Assembly: GCA_950097015.1 (NCBI GenBank)
Contig: CATNEN010000032.1
Span: 806,001-870,000, forward strand
Length of the DNA: 64,000 nucleotides
Origin: Macrostomum hystrix
Taxonomy: Eukaryota; Platyhelminthes; Macrostomidae
Direction of reading: 5' to 3'
Each line of letters begins with the position of its first letter. Positions within the stretch are counted from its first letter, which is position 1. A program made the translations under genes and the position numbers. The notes beneath the pieces were generated by a model, which ran no database searches, was not told where the DNA came from, and saw only the letters and a program-made list of their open reading frames with translations. Shown one piece after another: positions 53,263 to 64,000 of this stretch.

Positions 53263-54505
53263 CGAGGAGCGATCAAAAAGTTCTGCAACCAACTGTCCTG
53301 TAGCCACTTCTGCTGCACCAAATAAAGTGAAATTTGCTGGAGTTGTTCAAAATTTTGTTTTCTCCTTCCTTGTAGAGTTTCAGTTGATTTCGTGAATCGG
53401 TTTCAGTTTTACTGGACACCAACCAACTCCAGTTTTCAGCCTGTACATCGTCAAAAGACAACATTCGCTTCTACATCTATATGCGCATGGATCTGGAGAA
53501 AAAAGCTGTGGAAATTCACAGCGACTTAGTTTCAGTGTTGGCTGAAGCTGCGCCGTCATTTGACACTGTCGCACGCTGGATGCGCCACTTTACCGATGGA
53601 CGAACGAGCTCCAAAGACGAGAGTCGGTCTGGACGACCCCGGACATCCGTGACCGAGGCATCAGTGGCCCGCGCGGACGCAATTGTGCGCGAGGATCACA
53701 GTGTGACACTGAGATTCTTTGCCTACGAGCTCGGTGTCAGCTATGGAAGCGCCTATGCATGAGCAGCTGGGCCGCTCCAAGACCTGCGCCCGCTGGGTGC
53801 CGCACCTGCTTACAATGGAACAGTGCGCTGAGTGCATGCGAATCTGCCGCCTGTGGCTGGAGCTGTTTGAACCAAATGGTCCAAGAAGGCTGTCTGACGT
53901 CGTGACAGGAGACGAATGTTGGATTTCCTTCTTCACGATGAAGGAAGGACAAGCAGTCCAACATGGTCTGGCTGACCGAAGATGAGCCCAGGCCCGACGT
54001 CCTGAAGACGGGGTTCCGAAGCAGGAAGAGGATGTTCACCATCTTCTTCAACTCTCAAGGAGTCGTGGCGGTCGACATTCTTCCTGAGGGCAGCACGGTG
54101 ACTGCCAAGTATTACACCGAAACCGTGCTGCCTGCTGTGCTTGAGAAGAGGCGGCAGCGGGCGAGAACTCGGCATGGTGCCAGATTGCTGCTCCACCACG
54201 ACAATGCGGCACCGCACACTGCAGCTGCAACTCGGGCCTTCTTGGAGCAGGAAGGAGTTCAGCTGCTGCCTCACCCGCCCTACTCACCGGACCTCGCACC
54301 CTGCGACTTCTGACTGTTGCCCAAATTGAAGTCTGCCGTCTCTGGGAGTCAATTTTCTCGCATTCAGGACCTGGCACGAGAAGTCAAATCAGAACTCGAG
54401 AGACTACCAACATCAGAGTACCTCAGCTGCTTCCAGGCCTGGCGGTTGCGAATGCAACGGTGCATTGAAGCTGAGGGGAAGTACTTTGAGGGAATGCGAC
54501 ACTGA
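53263..54505 (+). mobile_element. mariner element (DD34D), crossing the palindrome edge
   Basis: Begins CGAGGAGCGATCAAAAAGTT directly after the target TA. The transposase from about 53481 has N-terminal helix-turn-helix blocks (DTVARWMRHFTDGRTSSKDE), then FTMEQCAECM-like sequence after a frameshift near 53760. VTGDECWISFF holds the first Asp, HHDNAAPHTA the second and YSPDLAPCDF the third, 34 residues after the second. A stop follows CDF (54311) and the rest (LLPKLKSAV to FEGMRH) ends at 54505. The 3' terminal repeat is absent. The frame also breaks near 53960. The arm boundary (54232) lies between HTAAAT and RAFLEQ, so only this copy has the 3' third. Confidence 0.85.
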
Positions 54506-54507
54506 AT

Positions 54508-54960
54508 GTGTGCTCCAGAATTCTGTGTGCTTCTGACGAAGATAACATTTGGCTATCTGAAGTTCTTGGTGTAGATAATCCAGATCGGTTGACTAAGACT
54601 CTCTTCTTTCTCAATGGTCTCCACTTCGCCCTACGTGAATGTGATAAGCATTCGAATCAGCTACTGTCGCAGATAAAAATTGAAGTTCGCGAAAACAATA
54701 AGTGTATTGTTTAACGAGAAGCCTCATCAAAGATTTACTATGGTGGCTCAAGTGACAAGCAGCAGAAAAAAAGTGGAGCAGATGTACGTCCCTTCTAACA
54801 CTAAATTATCTGTCACCTAGAAGTGTTCCTGAAAGTGCATCCACCAAATGCATAATGGTTCTACCTCCAGTCGGCCAAAAACTGGGAGTGCGGCACGGCA
54901 TGGTAAGACCAATAGGCAAAAACTACATGTGCAAAATGATGACAATGATGCAATAATCTA
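54508..54960 (+). pseudogene. DUF3504/Crypton-derived fragment in the palindrome centre
   Basis: DNPDRLTKTLFFLNGLHFAL followed by RECDKHSNQL is a hallmark of DUF3504 proteins (ZMYM/QRICH-like, Crypton-derived). After a stop at about 54714, related blocks appear in other frames: KVHPPNA-WFYLQSAKNWECG (about 54835) and PIGKNYMCKMM (about 54913). This is a decayed single-copy fragment that starts directly after the mariner remnant. It is distinct from the recombinase genes in the arms. Confidence 0.55.
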
Positions 54961-55860
54961 AAATTGTGCCTTTTAGCAAGAAACAAACCATATCTGTAAA
55001 ATTTTGTTAAGAGAAAATTAGTAAAATTATGATTGAAATGTTAATATACTTGCCTCTTTGAGTTGTAATTGTGTGTCTAAACCTAAATTTGTGTTTTTAA
55101 TGTTGGCAATTGTTTTTGCCAGCATTAAAAGGGGCAGAGTCAGAACAAGGGGCAGAATGCGAGGCTGATGGTTCTCTTTAGGCCATTCGACCTCTGGCTG
55201 CAGACCCACATTTTTGTGTGCCATTTCTGAGGTCCTGTGTACCTCTTAAAGGCTGCAGAATTAGCCGGCCATACAATCACGATATTATGCGGCACATGAA
55301 GGCGTGAGTTTGTTGTATTTATTTTTTACTTTCATAATTTCTTACTGTGACTATAAGTTATTACTGCAGTTGGTGCATGTGTTAAATAGAATTTAACAGT
55401 TAAGTGTTTTCATCCTTGATGATTTCCTTCACAGGCATCACGAAGGCGAAAAATGGCCTCATTTTATTCGACCTGATTCGCACGGTTACCGAATCATTAT
55501 GAAGCAGCGAGAAGAGGAAGCAAGAGGCTTGGAACTGGTAGAAGAGTCTAATCTGCCATCTGAGTTGCAGCAAGCTGGTGCACAGCAACCTGTGGTGGAG
55601 CATCAGCCAACTGTAGCAATTTCGGCACCAACTGCCTACAATACTAATTCGCAGTCGCAGCGATCGTTTGAACAGCAGAACCTCTGCATTTCGCTTGGCA
55701 GTGTCGACCTGAGCACTCGTGTTCCTATGTCGACTCCAGCCATGCCCATGCCCGCCGGCGAAGAACAACAGGCATCAGTAGTCGCTGAGTCGGAAGCTGA
55801 ACCTGGCGTTCCAGTAAGCCGAATAGAGCGAGCGCAAAGTGGACAACCTTACTAAAATGC
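54961..55860 (+). CDS. Possible zinc-finger-like exon pair in the palindrome centre
   Basis: The exon ending near 55302 carries a Cys/His pattern (KGCRISRPYNHDIMRHMKA) and a donor-like GCGTGAGT. A tract ending TTCCTTCACAG (55433) precedes HHEGEKWPHFIRPDSHGYRI. The frame then stays open through a Gln/Glu-rich tail (QREEEARGLELVEES, VEHQPTVAISAPTAYNTNSQ) to a stop at 55853. The function is not recognised. It could be the accessory part of the DUF3504 gene or a host exon. 54961-55190 shows nothing. Confidence 0.35.
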
Positions 55861-55921
55861 TGTCCAACTTAATTCTAGGAGAGCAGATAGAGGAGTGGGC
55901 TGATAACTCCATCAAGCTAAT

Positions 55922-56891
55922 AGTTGCAGCTGCAGTGTGCGGTGCCGCATTGTCGTGGTGGAGCAGCAATCTGGCACCATGCCGAGTTCTCGCCCGCTGC
56001 CGCCTCTTCTCAAGCACAGCAGGCAGCACGGTTTCGGTGTAATACTTGGCAGTCACCGTGCTGCCCTCAGGAAGAATGTCGACCGCCACGACTCCTTGAG
56101 AGTTGAAGAAGATGGTGAACATCCTCTTCCTGCTTCGGAACCCCGTCTTCAGGACGTCGGGCCTGGGCTCATCTTCGGTCAGCCAGACCATGTTGGACTG
56201 CTTGTCCTTCCTTCATCGTGAAGAAGGAAATCCAACATTCGTCTCCTGTCACGACGTCAGACAGCCTTCTTGGACCATTTGGTTCAAACAGCTCCAGCCA
56301 CAGGCGGCAGATTCGCATGCACTCAGCGCACTGTTCCATTGTAAGCAGGTGCGGCACCCAGCGGGCGCAGGTCTTGGAGCGGCCCAGCTGCTCATGCATA
56401 GGCGCTTCCATAGCTGACACCGAGCTCGTAGGCAAAGAATCTCAGTGTCACACTGTGATCCTCGCGCACAATTGCGTCCGCGCGGGCCACTGATGCCTCG
56501 GTCACGGATGTCCGGGGTCGTCCAGACCGACTCTCGTCTTTGGAGCTCGTTCGTCCATCGGTAAAGTGGCGCATCCAGCGTGCGACAGTGTCAAATGACG
56601 GCGCAGCTTCAGCCAACACTGAAACTAAGTCGCTGTGAATTTCCACAGCTTTTTTCTCCAGATCCATGCGCATATAGATGTAGAAGCGAATGTTGTCTTT
56701 TGACGATGTACAGGCTGAAAACTGGAGTTGGTTGGTGTCCAGTAAAACTGAAACCGATTCACGAAATCAACTGAAACTCTACAAGGAAGGAGAAAACAAA
56801 ATTTTGAACAACTCCAGCAAATTTCACTTTATTTGGTGCAGCAGAAGTGGCTACAGGACAGTTGGTTGCAGAACTTTTTGATCGCTCCTCG
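55922..56891 (-). pseudogene. mariner element, truncated at the palindrome edge (right arm)
   Basis: Mirror of 53263-54232. It ends within HTAAAT at 55922, where unique central sequence begins. It shares the frameshifts of the left copy. Confidence 0.9.
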
Positions 56892-58123
56892 TATGGTCTC
56901 ACCTCCCGCTGCGCCTGTCAGACGGCGAGCGTCGATCTTCTTCATAGATGTTAGGCGAATATTCTTCGATAGAGAATAGAGAATAGAGAATATTCTGCGC
57001 AGATACTCGACAGACTTGCACAGACCGTTTGCCTCCATAGCATCTCGAATCTCTTCCCATGACTTCCTCTACTTGATCTTCGCTTCGGAGTTGTCTGCGA
57101 AACTTCTAAATAGGACAGTCTTGCGATCTCGCATCAGACTTAGAAATAATTTATTTTGCTCAACAGAAGCCATTTGATCTTATTTCTTATTCGAAGCAGC
57201 GCACTTATCAGACGGAAAAGAAGTTTCGCTGGTTCTAATGCTCATGAGGAACGGGGGGAAGATTGATTGAGATTGAGATCAGCCCCACGGATTTAGTCTA
57301 TGGCACAACCAAACTGCTAGCTTAGCAGCGGATATTTAGCAGTGAATCCATGAAACCAAAAATTTAGCGACTGCTAAATAGCTGCTGCTAACTGCTAACT
57401 TAGCAGTGCTTCATAAAATCGGTCCATTGCGCATTGTATGTATACTTTCCCTCAGACGCAATGAAATTTCATTTAGGCCATTATTCCACACTTTTGGAAC
57501 TTTCCATAGACAAAAGAGTCCATCAGTATATTTTAACTAATAAACCATGGATGAAAATATAACTGAAACGATATAATTTATTTTATTGCATTTTTCGAGC
57601 TAGTAGAACCTACGAGCAAGAAATTGAATCCAACTGAATCGGGGCCTCACGGCTAGTAGTCTATGGCAAAAACTGTGTCAAAGCGTCAAACAAGAAAAGC
57701 ATGTACTGAAATGCGTGCTTGAAGGATTCACTTGCTTGACGCTTTGACACAGTTTTTGCCATAGATTACTAGCAGAGAAGCTCCGATTGCATGCATTTTT
57801 CTATTTTGCATTCATTTGCTTGCTCGTAGGCTCTTTTAGCTTGCAGAAAGCGACATTCATCCATGCATTAAATAACCATGAACACAAAACCAGAACAGGA
57901 GCAATTGAATGTCACTGCCTATCAACGTTACTGCACATGTCAAAGACGCCTATTACTTACTCACCCCGAAATTAAACGTGCAGTTTTCAAACCGGCAATT
58001 TTTCGAAAATACGAGACACTTGGGCCTGGGTGTTCATCACTGCAATAATTGAAAGCGAAACTGTTTTGACACCAAAGGAACATTTATTCACCGACAAACA
58101 TTTTCTGATAAATAAACATTCAT

Positions 58124-59490
58124 TTAATTACTCATAAACTTACCACTTGAAAGATGCACTTCATTAGCCGGCTTGACTTCGACAGGTGAGATACCGTCGA
58201 CACCTGTCTCAATGCACGACATTTTTACGCCGTTCGATTGCTTGGGAACCTCGATAGGACGCTCTAAGGCGCCGCTTACAGCCGTCGACGCTTTAAAAAC
58301 TGCGCGGTCGCGCTTCCTTGCTAGATATCGGCGCACCGTTCTTTCGCTCTTCTGACCGGTGATGCACATGATATCGTTCATTCCATGGCCAGTCTCGTGC
58401 AAGTCCGCGATTCGCGTCACCCGTATGCAATGATTTGTATACTCTCGAGATAGACTATACTGCTTGCTAAGCCGTTTCATCAGTGAGGTGAACCAATTGA
58501 TGCCACGTACCTGCTGAGATGAGAAACGCAGACAACCTGTCGTCTTGTCATTCGGTAGTGCTCTTGGGAACAAGCAGTCGTCCTTGCGATCCGATGGGAG
58601 CAGCGAAATGTATTTATTCACCAGGTCCAGCTGCTTCCCATACAGCCTAGCTTGCTTCGAGCTGTCGTCCATACAACGCGTAGGATCGGAACTTTGATTC
58701 TTCGTAGGCAGTATTGGAAGCGACATATAGGGTCTGCCATCAGCATCCACCTTCATCAACAGACTGTTTGCTGCCTTCAGTGCCGGCATGTGCTCTTGCC
58801 CACGCTCTCCAAAAACGTACATAATGGTGAACAATTCCCATCCTGCAACTTCTCAGCGGTACTTCCATCGAAATATGCTCGCAACTTTGTTAGATCAGCT
58901 TCCTCGATAGCCTCAAATTGCTTGGTAGCGCCTCCAGCATTGTGGAATTCCCTCACCTTCACTCTTAGCATGCGATTGGAGCTCGCAAACTCTTCTCCGC
59001 CAATGAAGTTGATAGAGCGCTTCAGAATTAGGTTAAAGTACCGGTGTATCCCAGCTCTAATGCACACAAGACTTGATGGCGAATACTTTTCACCGTCCGT
59101 CCTCTGCAGACCGAAATAATAATAGCGCAAGTACTCATTCAGCTTCCACACTTCCATCGTCACAGGCGACTCCTCGGTTGTCTCAGAGAGAAACTTCACG
59201 AAAGCCTGCCCATGCCGATTCATCTGGTCCACAGTTGACTTTGGCAGTGACTGAATTTCTACGCCATCCATTCTCGAACTCAGGTCCATGTCGTCGCCCG
59301 CCACCTCCGGAAGTTCGGGCAGTTCTTCAGTGCCATGATCGTTCTCAAGCCACTTAATGAAATCACTCAGGGCCTGGTAATCGTTATGTTCTCCATGCAT
59401 GCTTATCTCCGACAAAAGTTGCAGCTCGTCCATCTTGACACCGTTTAGCGCGTCGACCGGTAGATTTTTCCAATTGATAAGCGCCGGCAT
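58124..59490 (-). pseudogene. Crypton-like tyrosine recombinase (right arm), one frameshift
   Basis: Mirror copy of the left-arm gene with the same frameshift. It differs by one visible substitution, giving LLPSDRKDD where the left arm has LLLSDRKDD (position 58596 pairs with 51558). The surrounding inverted terminal sequences are mirrored at 57430-59736. Confidence 0.78.
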
Positions 59491-60643
59491 TTCGTTCACA
59501 GGAGTGGGAAGCTACAAAAACGCGTCCCTTAACATGTCAAGAGTGATGAGAAATAGACATCCATATTGCAAGTTTTCTGTCTATGGCCCAAGTAACCTCT
59601 GCAGACAACATAGCGAGCAACGTTTAGTCTATGGTCAGGAGGAAAGTCTGGATTAATGGCACTTGAAAAGTGTGGAATAATGGCCGCAAAAGTGTGGAAT
59701 AATGACTGCGCGCTGAGTGAAAGTGTACATACAATGTAAGTTGTGTGTATGCGGTTGCCGAGATAGACAATAAGAAATTGTCACGAGTGGCGAAGTTCGT
59801 GTTCGTGAGGATTGGCTGGGCAGAGGAGAAGGATGGACCATAGACAAAAAGACATTGGCTAAAGCTGACGGAAGGATGGAAGGAAGGAAGGAAGGCAAGA
59901 GTAGAAGCCCCAAGCCTGAACAGTCTGAACCGTGCGACGGTACCTGTCACGCAAGCGAGATCGCACGATGAGGGATCTGGCAACGTCTGTGAGCGACGCA
60001 CTGGTCCGGCATGTGGAGGGCGAATCGGAGCCCGCCCCACGGGTGGTGTCAAGTGCGACTAGCAACGTGAGCAACAGAGCCGTCAGCGTTACGGGCCGCA
60101 ACTACGCTGCGGTATTTGGTGACTGCAGTTTCACCAACTGCACTTTCACGATCGGACCGCCCCAGGAGCCCCACTGAGCATCTGCATCTGTATTTTGACA
60201 ATGGACAGAGGGAGTGCAGCACATGCTGCTGTCAGTTGCGTTACTGTTTCAATTGCGCTAATTGTTTCAAATCGTTTCAATTCGTTTTTGCCTAAAATAA
60301 AGTCAAAAAGGCCAATCTGTTTGGCGTGGCCTGGCGTGGCCATAGACATCCGTCTACCGTTGAACAATCATGATTATTGGTTCTGAGTGGGGAAGTTGGT
60401 CAATGCACTTGTATGGTATGTGGCTTAGTGGAATAATGGCCGTGATTCGGCCATTATTCCACTCAGCCGCATACCATACAATCTATCATTGCGCATGGTC
60501 CATTGTGCTGGGTCAGCACACGGCGGATGGGCGCAAGCAAGGGACAAGAGAAAGAGAGAGAGAAAACTGGCACAGGCCTCGGGGGGGGTTGGGCACGCAC
60601 AACAACAGCATGGTCTTGAGCTCTCATTGGCTTTCGCGTTTGC

Positions 60644-61169
60644 AGCAAATGGCGTATCGCAAAGTGCGTCGGGCGGAAAGTATGCGAAGCGCAAATGCAT
60701 TGGAAAAGTACAAAAAGCGTTTGAGTCGAAATAACTTCCTTTCATTAGACGTGGCTTTCACGTGCTCTTGGAACCTAAGGAGGGGGTGGAAGGATGGATC
60801 TTCGGATACTCCGAGGATCTTAGGATTAGTGACAAAATCGATTGAATTGCCAATCGAGCAAAAAATGGCGGCGCCAGGCGGAATTTATGGGTGGTGGTGG
60901 TGAAGACAGTGGCGGTTGATTTGCCAGGTGAAATTTGCAGATATTTGCTGATGTAGCGGCACAGCGTATCAACGTAGGGTTGCAGGATAAGCAGGATGCG
61001 ATGAACAAGATAAAAGCAAGCGCAGATGGAGAGATCATCGGCGTACTTAATGAGCTTGACATCCGGAACTGGGAGATCAGCCAGGTAGAAGGCGAAAAGG
61101 AGCGGCGAAAGAACGCCCCTTTGCGGGACTCCAGCGCGAAGCAGACGAGCGATGGAGAGCTAGCTCCTG
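60644..61169 (-). pseudogene. LINE reverse-transcriptase fragment (right arm)
   Basis: Mirror copy, with the YADD codons at 61034-61045 on the minus strand. Flanks are the same as in the left arm. Confidence 0.75.
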
Positions 61170-61549
61170 TACAAATGCGGAATTGGAATTACTTGGTGAT
61201 ACAGATATGATATCTATAGTAGAAAGTATTTACAAAACTTTTTTACAATAAAAATACCTTTCAGCAACTTTTTAATTAGAACAAATCTTGTTTTTTAGCT
61301 AGTCAGTTTATTTCAACATCAATACCCCTCAAAAGTTTGGTCTGAATTAAAGCTGGCACCAGCAATGACACTGCTGTAAGAACAAGTATGAATTTATATG
61401 AATTTCTGCAAGTTGTGCAAGTGCAGGCGCCAGCTTTTATACAGACCCCCACTTTTTAATATGAATAAATGATGCAAAGTAAAAGAAATGGACCAACCAA
61501 AATAGTAGAAAGTAAATTATTCGATTCAACTAATGTGTCAATCAGTCCC

Positions 61550-62263
61550 TTAACACTCACTTCTTAATGTGGTGCGCAATTCCTCGAAGAAAGTCACGTA
61601 CCGGATAGTCACGGCCCATAATTGGGTAATGCGCAGCACATGTGCGTCGCTTTGAGCATACTTCCGGTGTTTAGGTGGACCTCCACCGTTGGCGTTGGCG
61701 CGCTGCATAAGCAGCTTTTGATAATCGCATTCCTCCTTCAATTTGTTTATGAGTTTAAAAAGGTGTGGCTTGTTGCACTGCAGAGCACTCTGTAGCCGTC
61801 GATGCCACCCCTCGACCGAGTTATTCGTTCGGTGCATGCCATTAAGAGTGCGGTCCCGGACATTCAATGATGTCAGAAGAAACTTTGGTTGCCGCCTCTG
61901 AATCTGAACATTTTGGACAGCTAGTCGGCCGATCCATTGATCCTCGAAGTAGTCTTTGACTGTGTCCAGTGCATCAGCAAAGTCGGGAAGCAAAGTGAGT
62001 GAACTATTCAAACGCAGCCGTAGCAGTCTGCACCAGCATGAAAAGAAGGGTCCACCTGCTCCAACTGCTGCTTGAGTCCTTCGGATACAGACTTTCGATA
62101 GACACACTGGCTTAAGTGGAACAGGCAGCCAGATAGTTTAATCTCAGAAACCTGGCGAATCGCATTGATTTGCGTTCGCTCAAAGTCGCACGTCCATGAA
62201 GATGGAGTCAGATTCCAGGCCAGCTCGAGTAGAATAGAAAAAACGGCAGTCAATCGACTTAGC
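61550..62263 (-). pseudogene. MULE-type transposase remnant (right arm)
   Basis: Mirror copy of the left-arm remnant. Here the first block is one frame, from TAVFSILLELAWNL through CDFERTQINAIRQV to HAGADCYGCV, because the A-run has six instead of seven bases. The frameshift in the middle is shared with the left arm. Confidence 0.75.
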
Positions 62264-63407
62264 CGTCTCAGGATGTCCTGCGTGCAGTCCTCTGGCAGTC
62301 GCTTGAGCCAGATGACTCCTCGCTTAACTTATAACGGGCTTTCGGAGTATAGCCTATATCGCCAGTGCTACTGCCGCAGTGCCATAGTATCCCATACTAC
62401 TAATTAACACCGAAAAAGTCGAGACATCAGACAAGTGCTGTGGAAATCCTTCCACACTGAACGAGACGAACGCCTTTGGAGATAATTTGTGATCCTAACA
62501 TTTCCTAGTTTAATAAAGTCAGGAGCGATCTACTTCTCCAAGAGTATTCTCAGCTCAGGCCCGAAGTCTGGACTTGGAGGTGTCGCGTGTGTACTAATAT
62601 AGCCGTTTTGGACCCCTCCCCGCCAGCTAGCGGTTACTATTGGCTGCGGCTCAACAGAGCTCTCTAATTGGCTGGAATAAAGTCGCAAACAGAAATTCCT
62701 CGGGTGGGCCATTGGTGGAAAAGCCCTGGAAAAACCGGCCATTGACCATGTCACTGGCTCAATAATTGACGGCACTCCTACTTAGCTTCGCTCTCTGCGG
62801 CAAATTCCACATTCGAAAATTTCAAGTCGAAACAAAAAGCATACAAAGCAAAGTTAGTAAATTATTTGCTTAAGAAAGTGCTACTGTTCATTAGGATCTG
62901 CATAGGTGCCGTATCCGTTTGAGCAAGCGACGGCCGAAGCATACTTGTAACATTCGAACAACAAATATGACAACAACATCTTTGAAAAAGTTGCAGTCTA
63001 CTTCATAAGTTGCATCTGGGACACCTTTCGATTTCTAAAATGCAGCCAATGAAAAGTTAAGCAACTAAATATACTCGTATCTTCAGCAATTAACGGCTGG
63101 TCACAGCGAGTAGTACTCGTAGGGACAAAGTTTGGACATTGCAGTAAACATTACATTTCCTTCAGTCGGATTTTGGTTAGGGTCATCGTTTACTAGTTCG
63201 AATTTTTTGTTCTATAAATATTTTGTTATAAAATCAATAGCGGCGGGTGAGTTATGGCGGCCTCCGACGAGCCGCGCGAAACTGGGACATTCGCCTAGCA
63301 GCGTCGGCAGCAACAGGAAGCCGCGGCACCGGCGGGCTGGCTACCGCCGACTGGCCCGGCGGCGGCGACATCTGCAGACTGATGGTCGAGGGCCTGCAGA
63401 AAATAAG

Positions 63408-63646
63408 AAATGGAAATTCCTCTGATGAATTTTGCGACAATTGTCGTGAATGCTGTGATTTTATACGTGATATGATAAATTTCGTGATTATTGTAATTTT
63501 TTTGTACATTGTGAAAGTCGTTCGAATGAAGTGATTCTGTGATGTTTCTTCTCCTAATTCTGTGGTTCGCTAAATGAACAATGCAATATTCTATCTTAAA
63601 TCTTGGATTCTAAATCCGGAAAACACTAATCCGGATCAGCTGTCAC
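63408..63646. other. Unique sequence right of the palindrome
   Basis: AT-rich. One open frame runs from the arm through RNGNSSDEFCDNCRECC to a hydrophobic INFVIIVIFLYIV stretch and stops at 63534. It is a doubtful gene because most of it comes from the arm end. Confidence 0.35.
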
Positions 63647-63805
63647 CTGCTCTGGCCAGCTGTGAGATGCGGCGCAGGCGGCTTGTTGCCGCTGCTCAGC
63701 ACGACAGTCGGCTGGCTGAAGGTCTGAGCGATCTCCTGCCCGCCAGGGGGCTGCCGCCACTGACTGGACCGTCTTTGCTGCTGTTGTGGCTGCTGCTGCT
63801 GTTGT

Positions 63806-63850
<45 letters not shown>

Positions 63851-64000
63851 TGTTGTGGCTGCTGCTGCTGCTGCTGTTGCTGTTGCTGCTGTCGAGACTG
63901 AGCATGCAAAGGGCTCGATAATTCAATATCCGGGTTGTTGGTGACGTTGGAAAACTGCCGATTGACCGAATCAGCCGATTCAGACACGGACTGTTTAGTG
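63647..64000 (-). CDS. Polyglutamine-coding exon, open to the window edge
   Basis: The minus-strand frame is open from the right edge (TKQSVSESADSVNRQFSNVT). It passes NNPDIELSSPLHAQSR, then long glutamine runs broken by proline, then RRSSQWRQPPGGQEIAQTFS and VVLSSGNKPPAPHLTAG. A donor GAGCAG|GTGACA at 63646 would end it just before an in-frame stop. It is probably a host gene exon of unknown family. The alternative plus-strand polyleucine reading is less likely because the non-repeat parts make sense only on the minus strand. Confidence 0.5.
63777..63892 (-). repeat. CAG/CTG trinucleotide repeat
   Basis: About 116 bp of CTG with interspersed TTG and TGG on the plus strand (CAG, CAA and CCA on the minus strand), giving Gln runs with single Pro interruptions. 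Confidence 0.95.

Larger units (their letters stand above)
46745..54232 (+). repeat. Left arm of giant palindrome (7,488 bp)
   Basis: Starts CTTATTTTCTGCAGGCCC and ends CACTGCAGCTGCAACT. Its complement is 55922-63407 (7,486 bp). Positions pair to a constant sum of 110154 near the centre and 110152 at the outer end. The net difference comes from two T-run length differences (near 47415 and 47911). One substitution was seen at 51558 (T here, C in the other arm's coding sense). Other differences may exist, as I did not align every base. Confidence 0.95.
55922..63407 (-). repeat. Right arm of giant palindrome (7,486 bp)
   Basis: Inverted copy of 46745-54232 with the same nested elements in mirror order. 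The outer edge, at AATAAG|AAATGG, has no hairpin element, in contrast to the left outer edge. Confidence 0.95.

Noticed and set aside
54048-54377. Minus-strand open frame in the mariner
   Set aside because: The plus-strand frame has all three catalytic Asp blocks. The opposite frame is a shadow, repeated in mirror image in the right arm.
63574-63921. Plus-strand polyleucine protein
   Set aside because: It is the complement of the CAG-rich exon. Flanking residues make sense only on the minus strand.

Overview
The window is eukaryotic nuclear DNA, most likely from an invertebrate animal. The evidence is spliced genes with GT-AG introns, long AT-rich non-coding stretches, and a mix of animal-type transposon families: Harbinger with its Myb-like partner, a P-element/THAP9-like gene, Helitron, Ty3/gypsy, a tyrosine-recombinase retroelement, Crypton/DUF3504, a MULE and mariner. 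I recognise no conserved single-copy host gene, so I cannot name the species. Almost everything identifiable is mobile DNA or its remains, often nested.

Layout. 1-2.3 kb: broken EnSpm/CACTA-type transposase gene whose 5' coding part is a 66-bp minisatellite. 3.2-5.0 kb: unrecognised spliced gene. 6.8-8.0 kb: P-element-like transposase exons cut by a complete 1.9-kb Harbinger element (7986-9869, CAG target duplication). 9.9-11.6 kb: a second Harbinger copy. 14.6-20.3 kb: Helitron with an OTU domain, decayed and lacking its helicase core. 21.9-26.3 kb: complete Ty3/gypsy element with identical LTRs but a broken pol gene. 28.4-30.5 kb: third Harbinger (transposase and Myb). 31.1-32.9 kb: unrecognised spliced gene. 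35.0-38.9 kb: tyrosine-recombinase retroelement with split direct repeats (Ngaro/PAT style) and a SAP plus zinc-finger gag. 39.1-44.6 kb: fourth Harbinger with two IS630/Tc1-like elements in or beside it.

46.7-63.4 kb is a giant palindrome. Two arms of about 7.49 kb, nearly identical and in inverted orientation, flank a 1.69-kb unique centre. From the outside in, each arm carries a MULE transposase remnant, a LINE reverse-transcriptase fragment, a small hairpin element, a tyrosine-recombinase fragment, a Crypton-like tyrosine-recombinase gene bracketed by inverted repeats, a Harbinger Myb pseudogene and the first part of a mariner. The breakpoint lies inside the mariner gene, whose 3' third exists once, in the centre. 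The centre also holds a second DUF3504 remnant and a possible zinc-finger exon pair. The last 350 bases are a polyglutamine-coding exon open to the window edge.

The most unusual cross-cutting signal is the 8-mer CCATAGAC (or its complement GTCTATGG). It occurs at least 21 independent times in 64 kb, about ten times expectation, often 80-165 bp upstream of the start codons of unrelated transposon genes.
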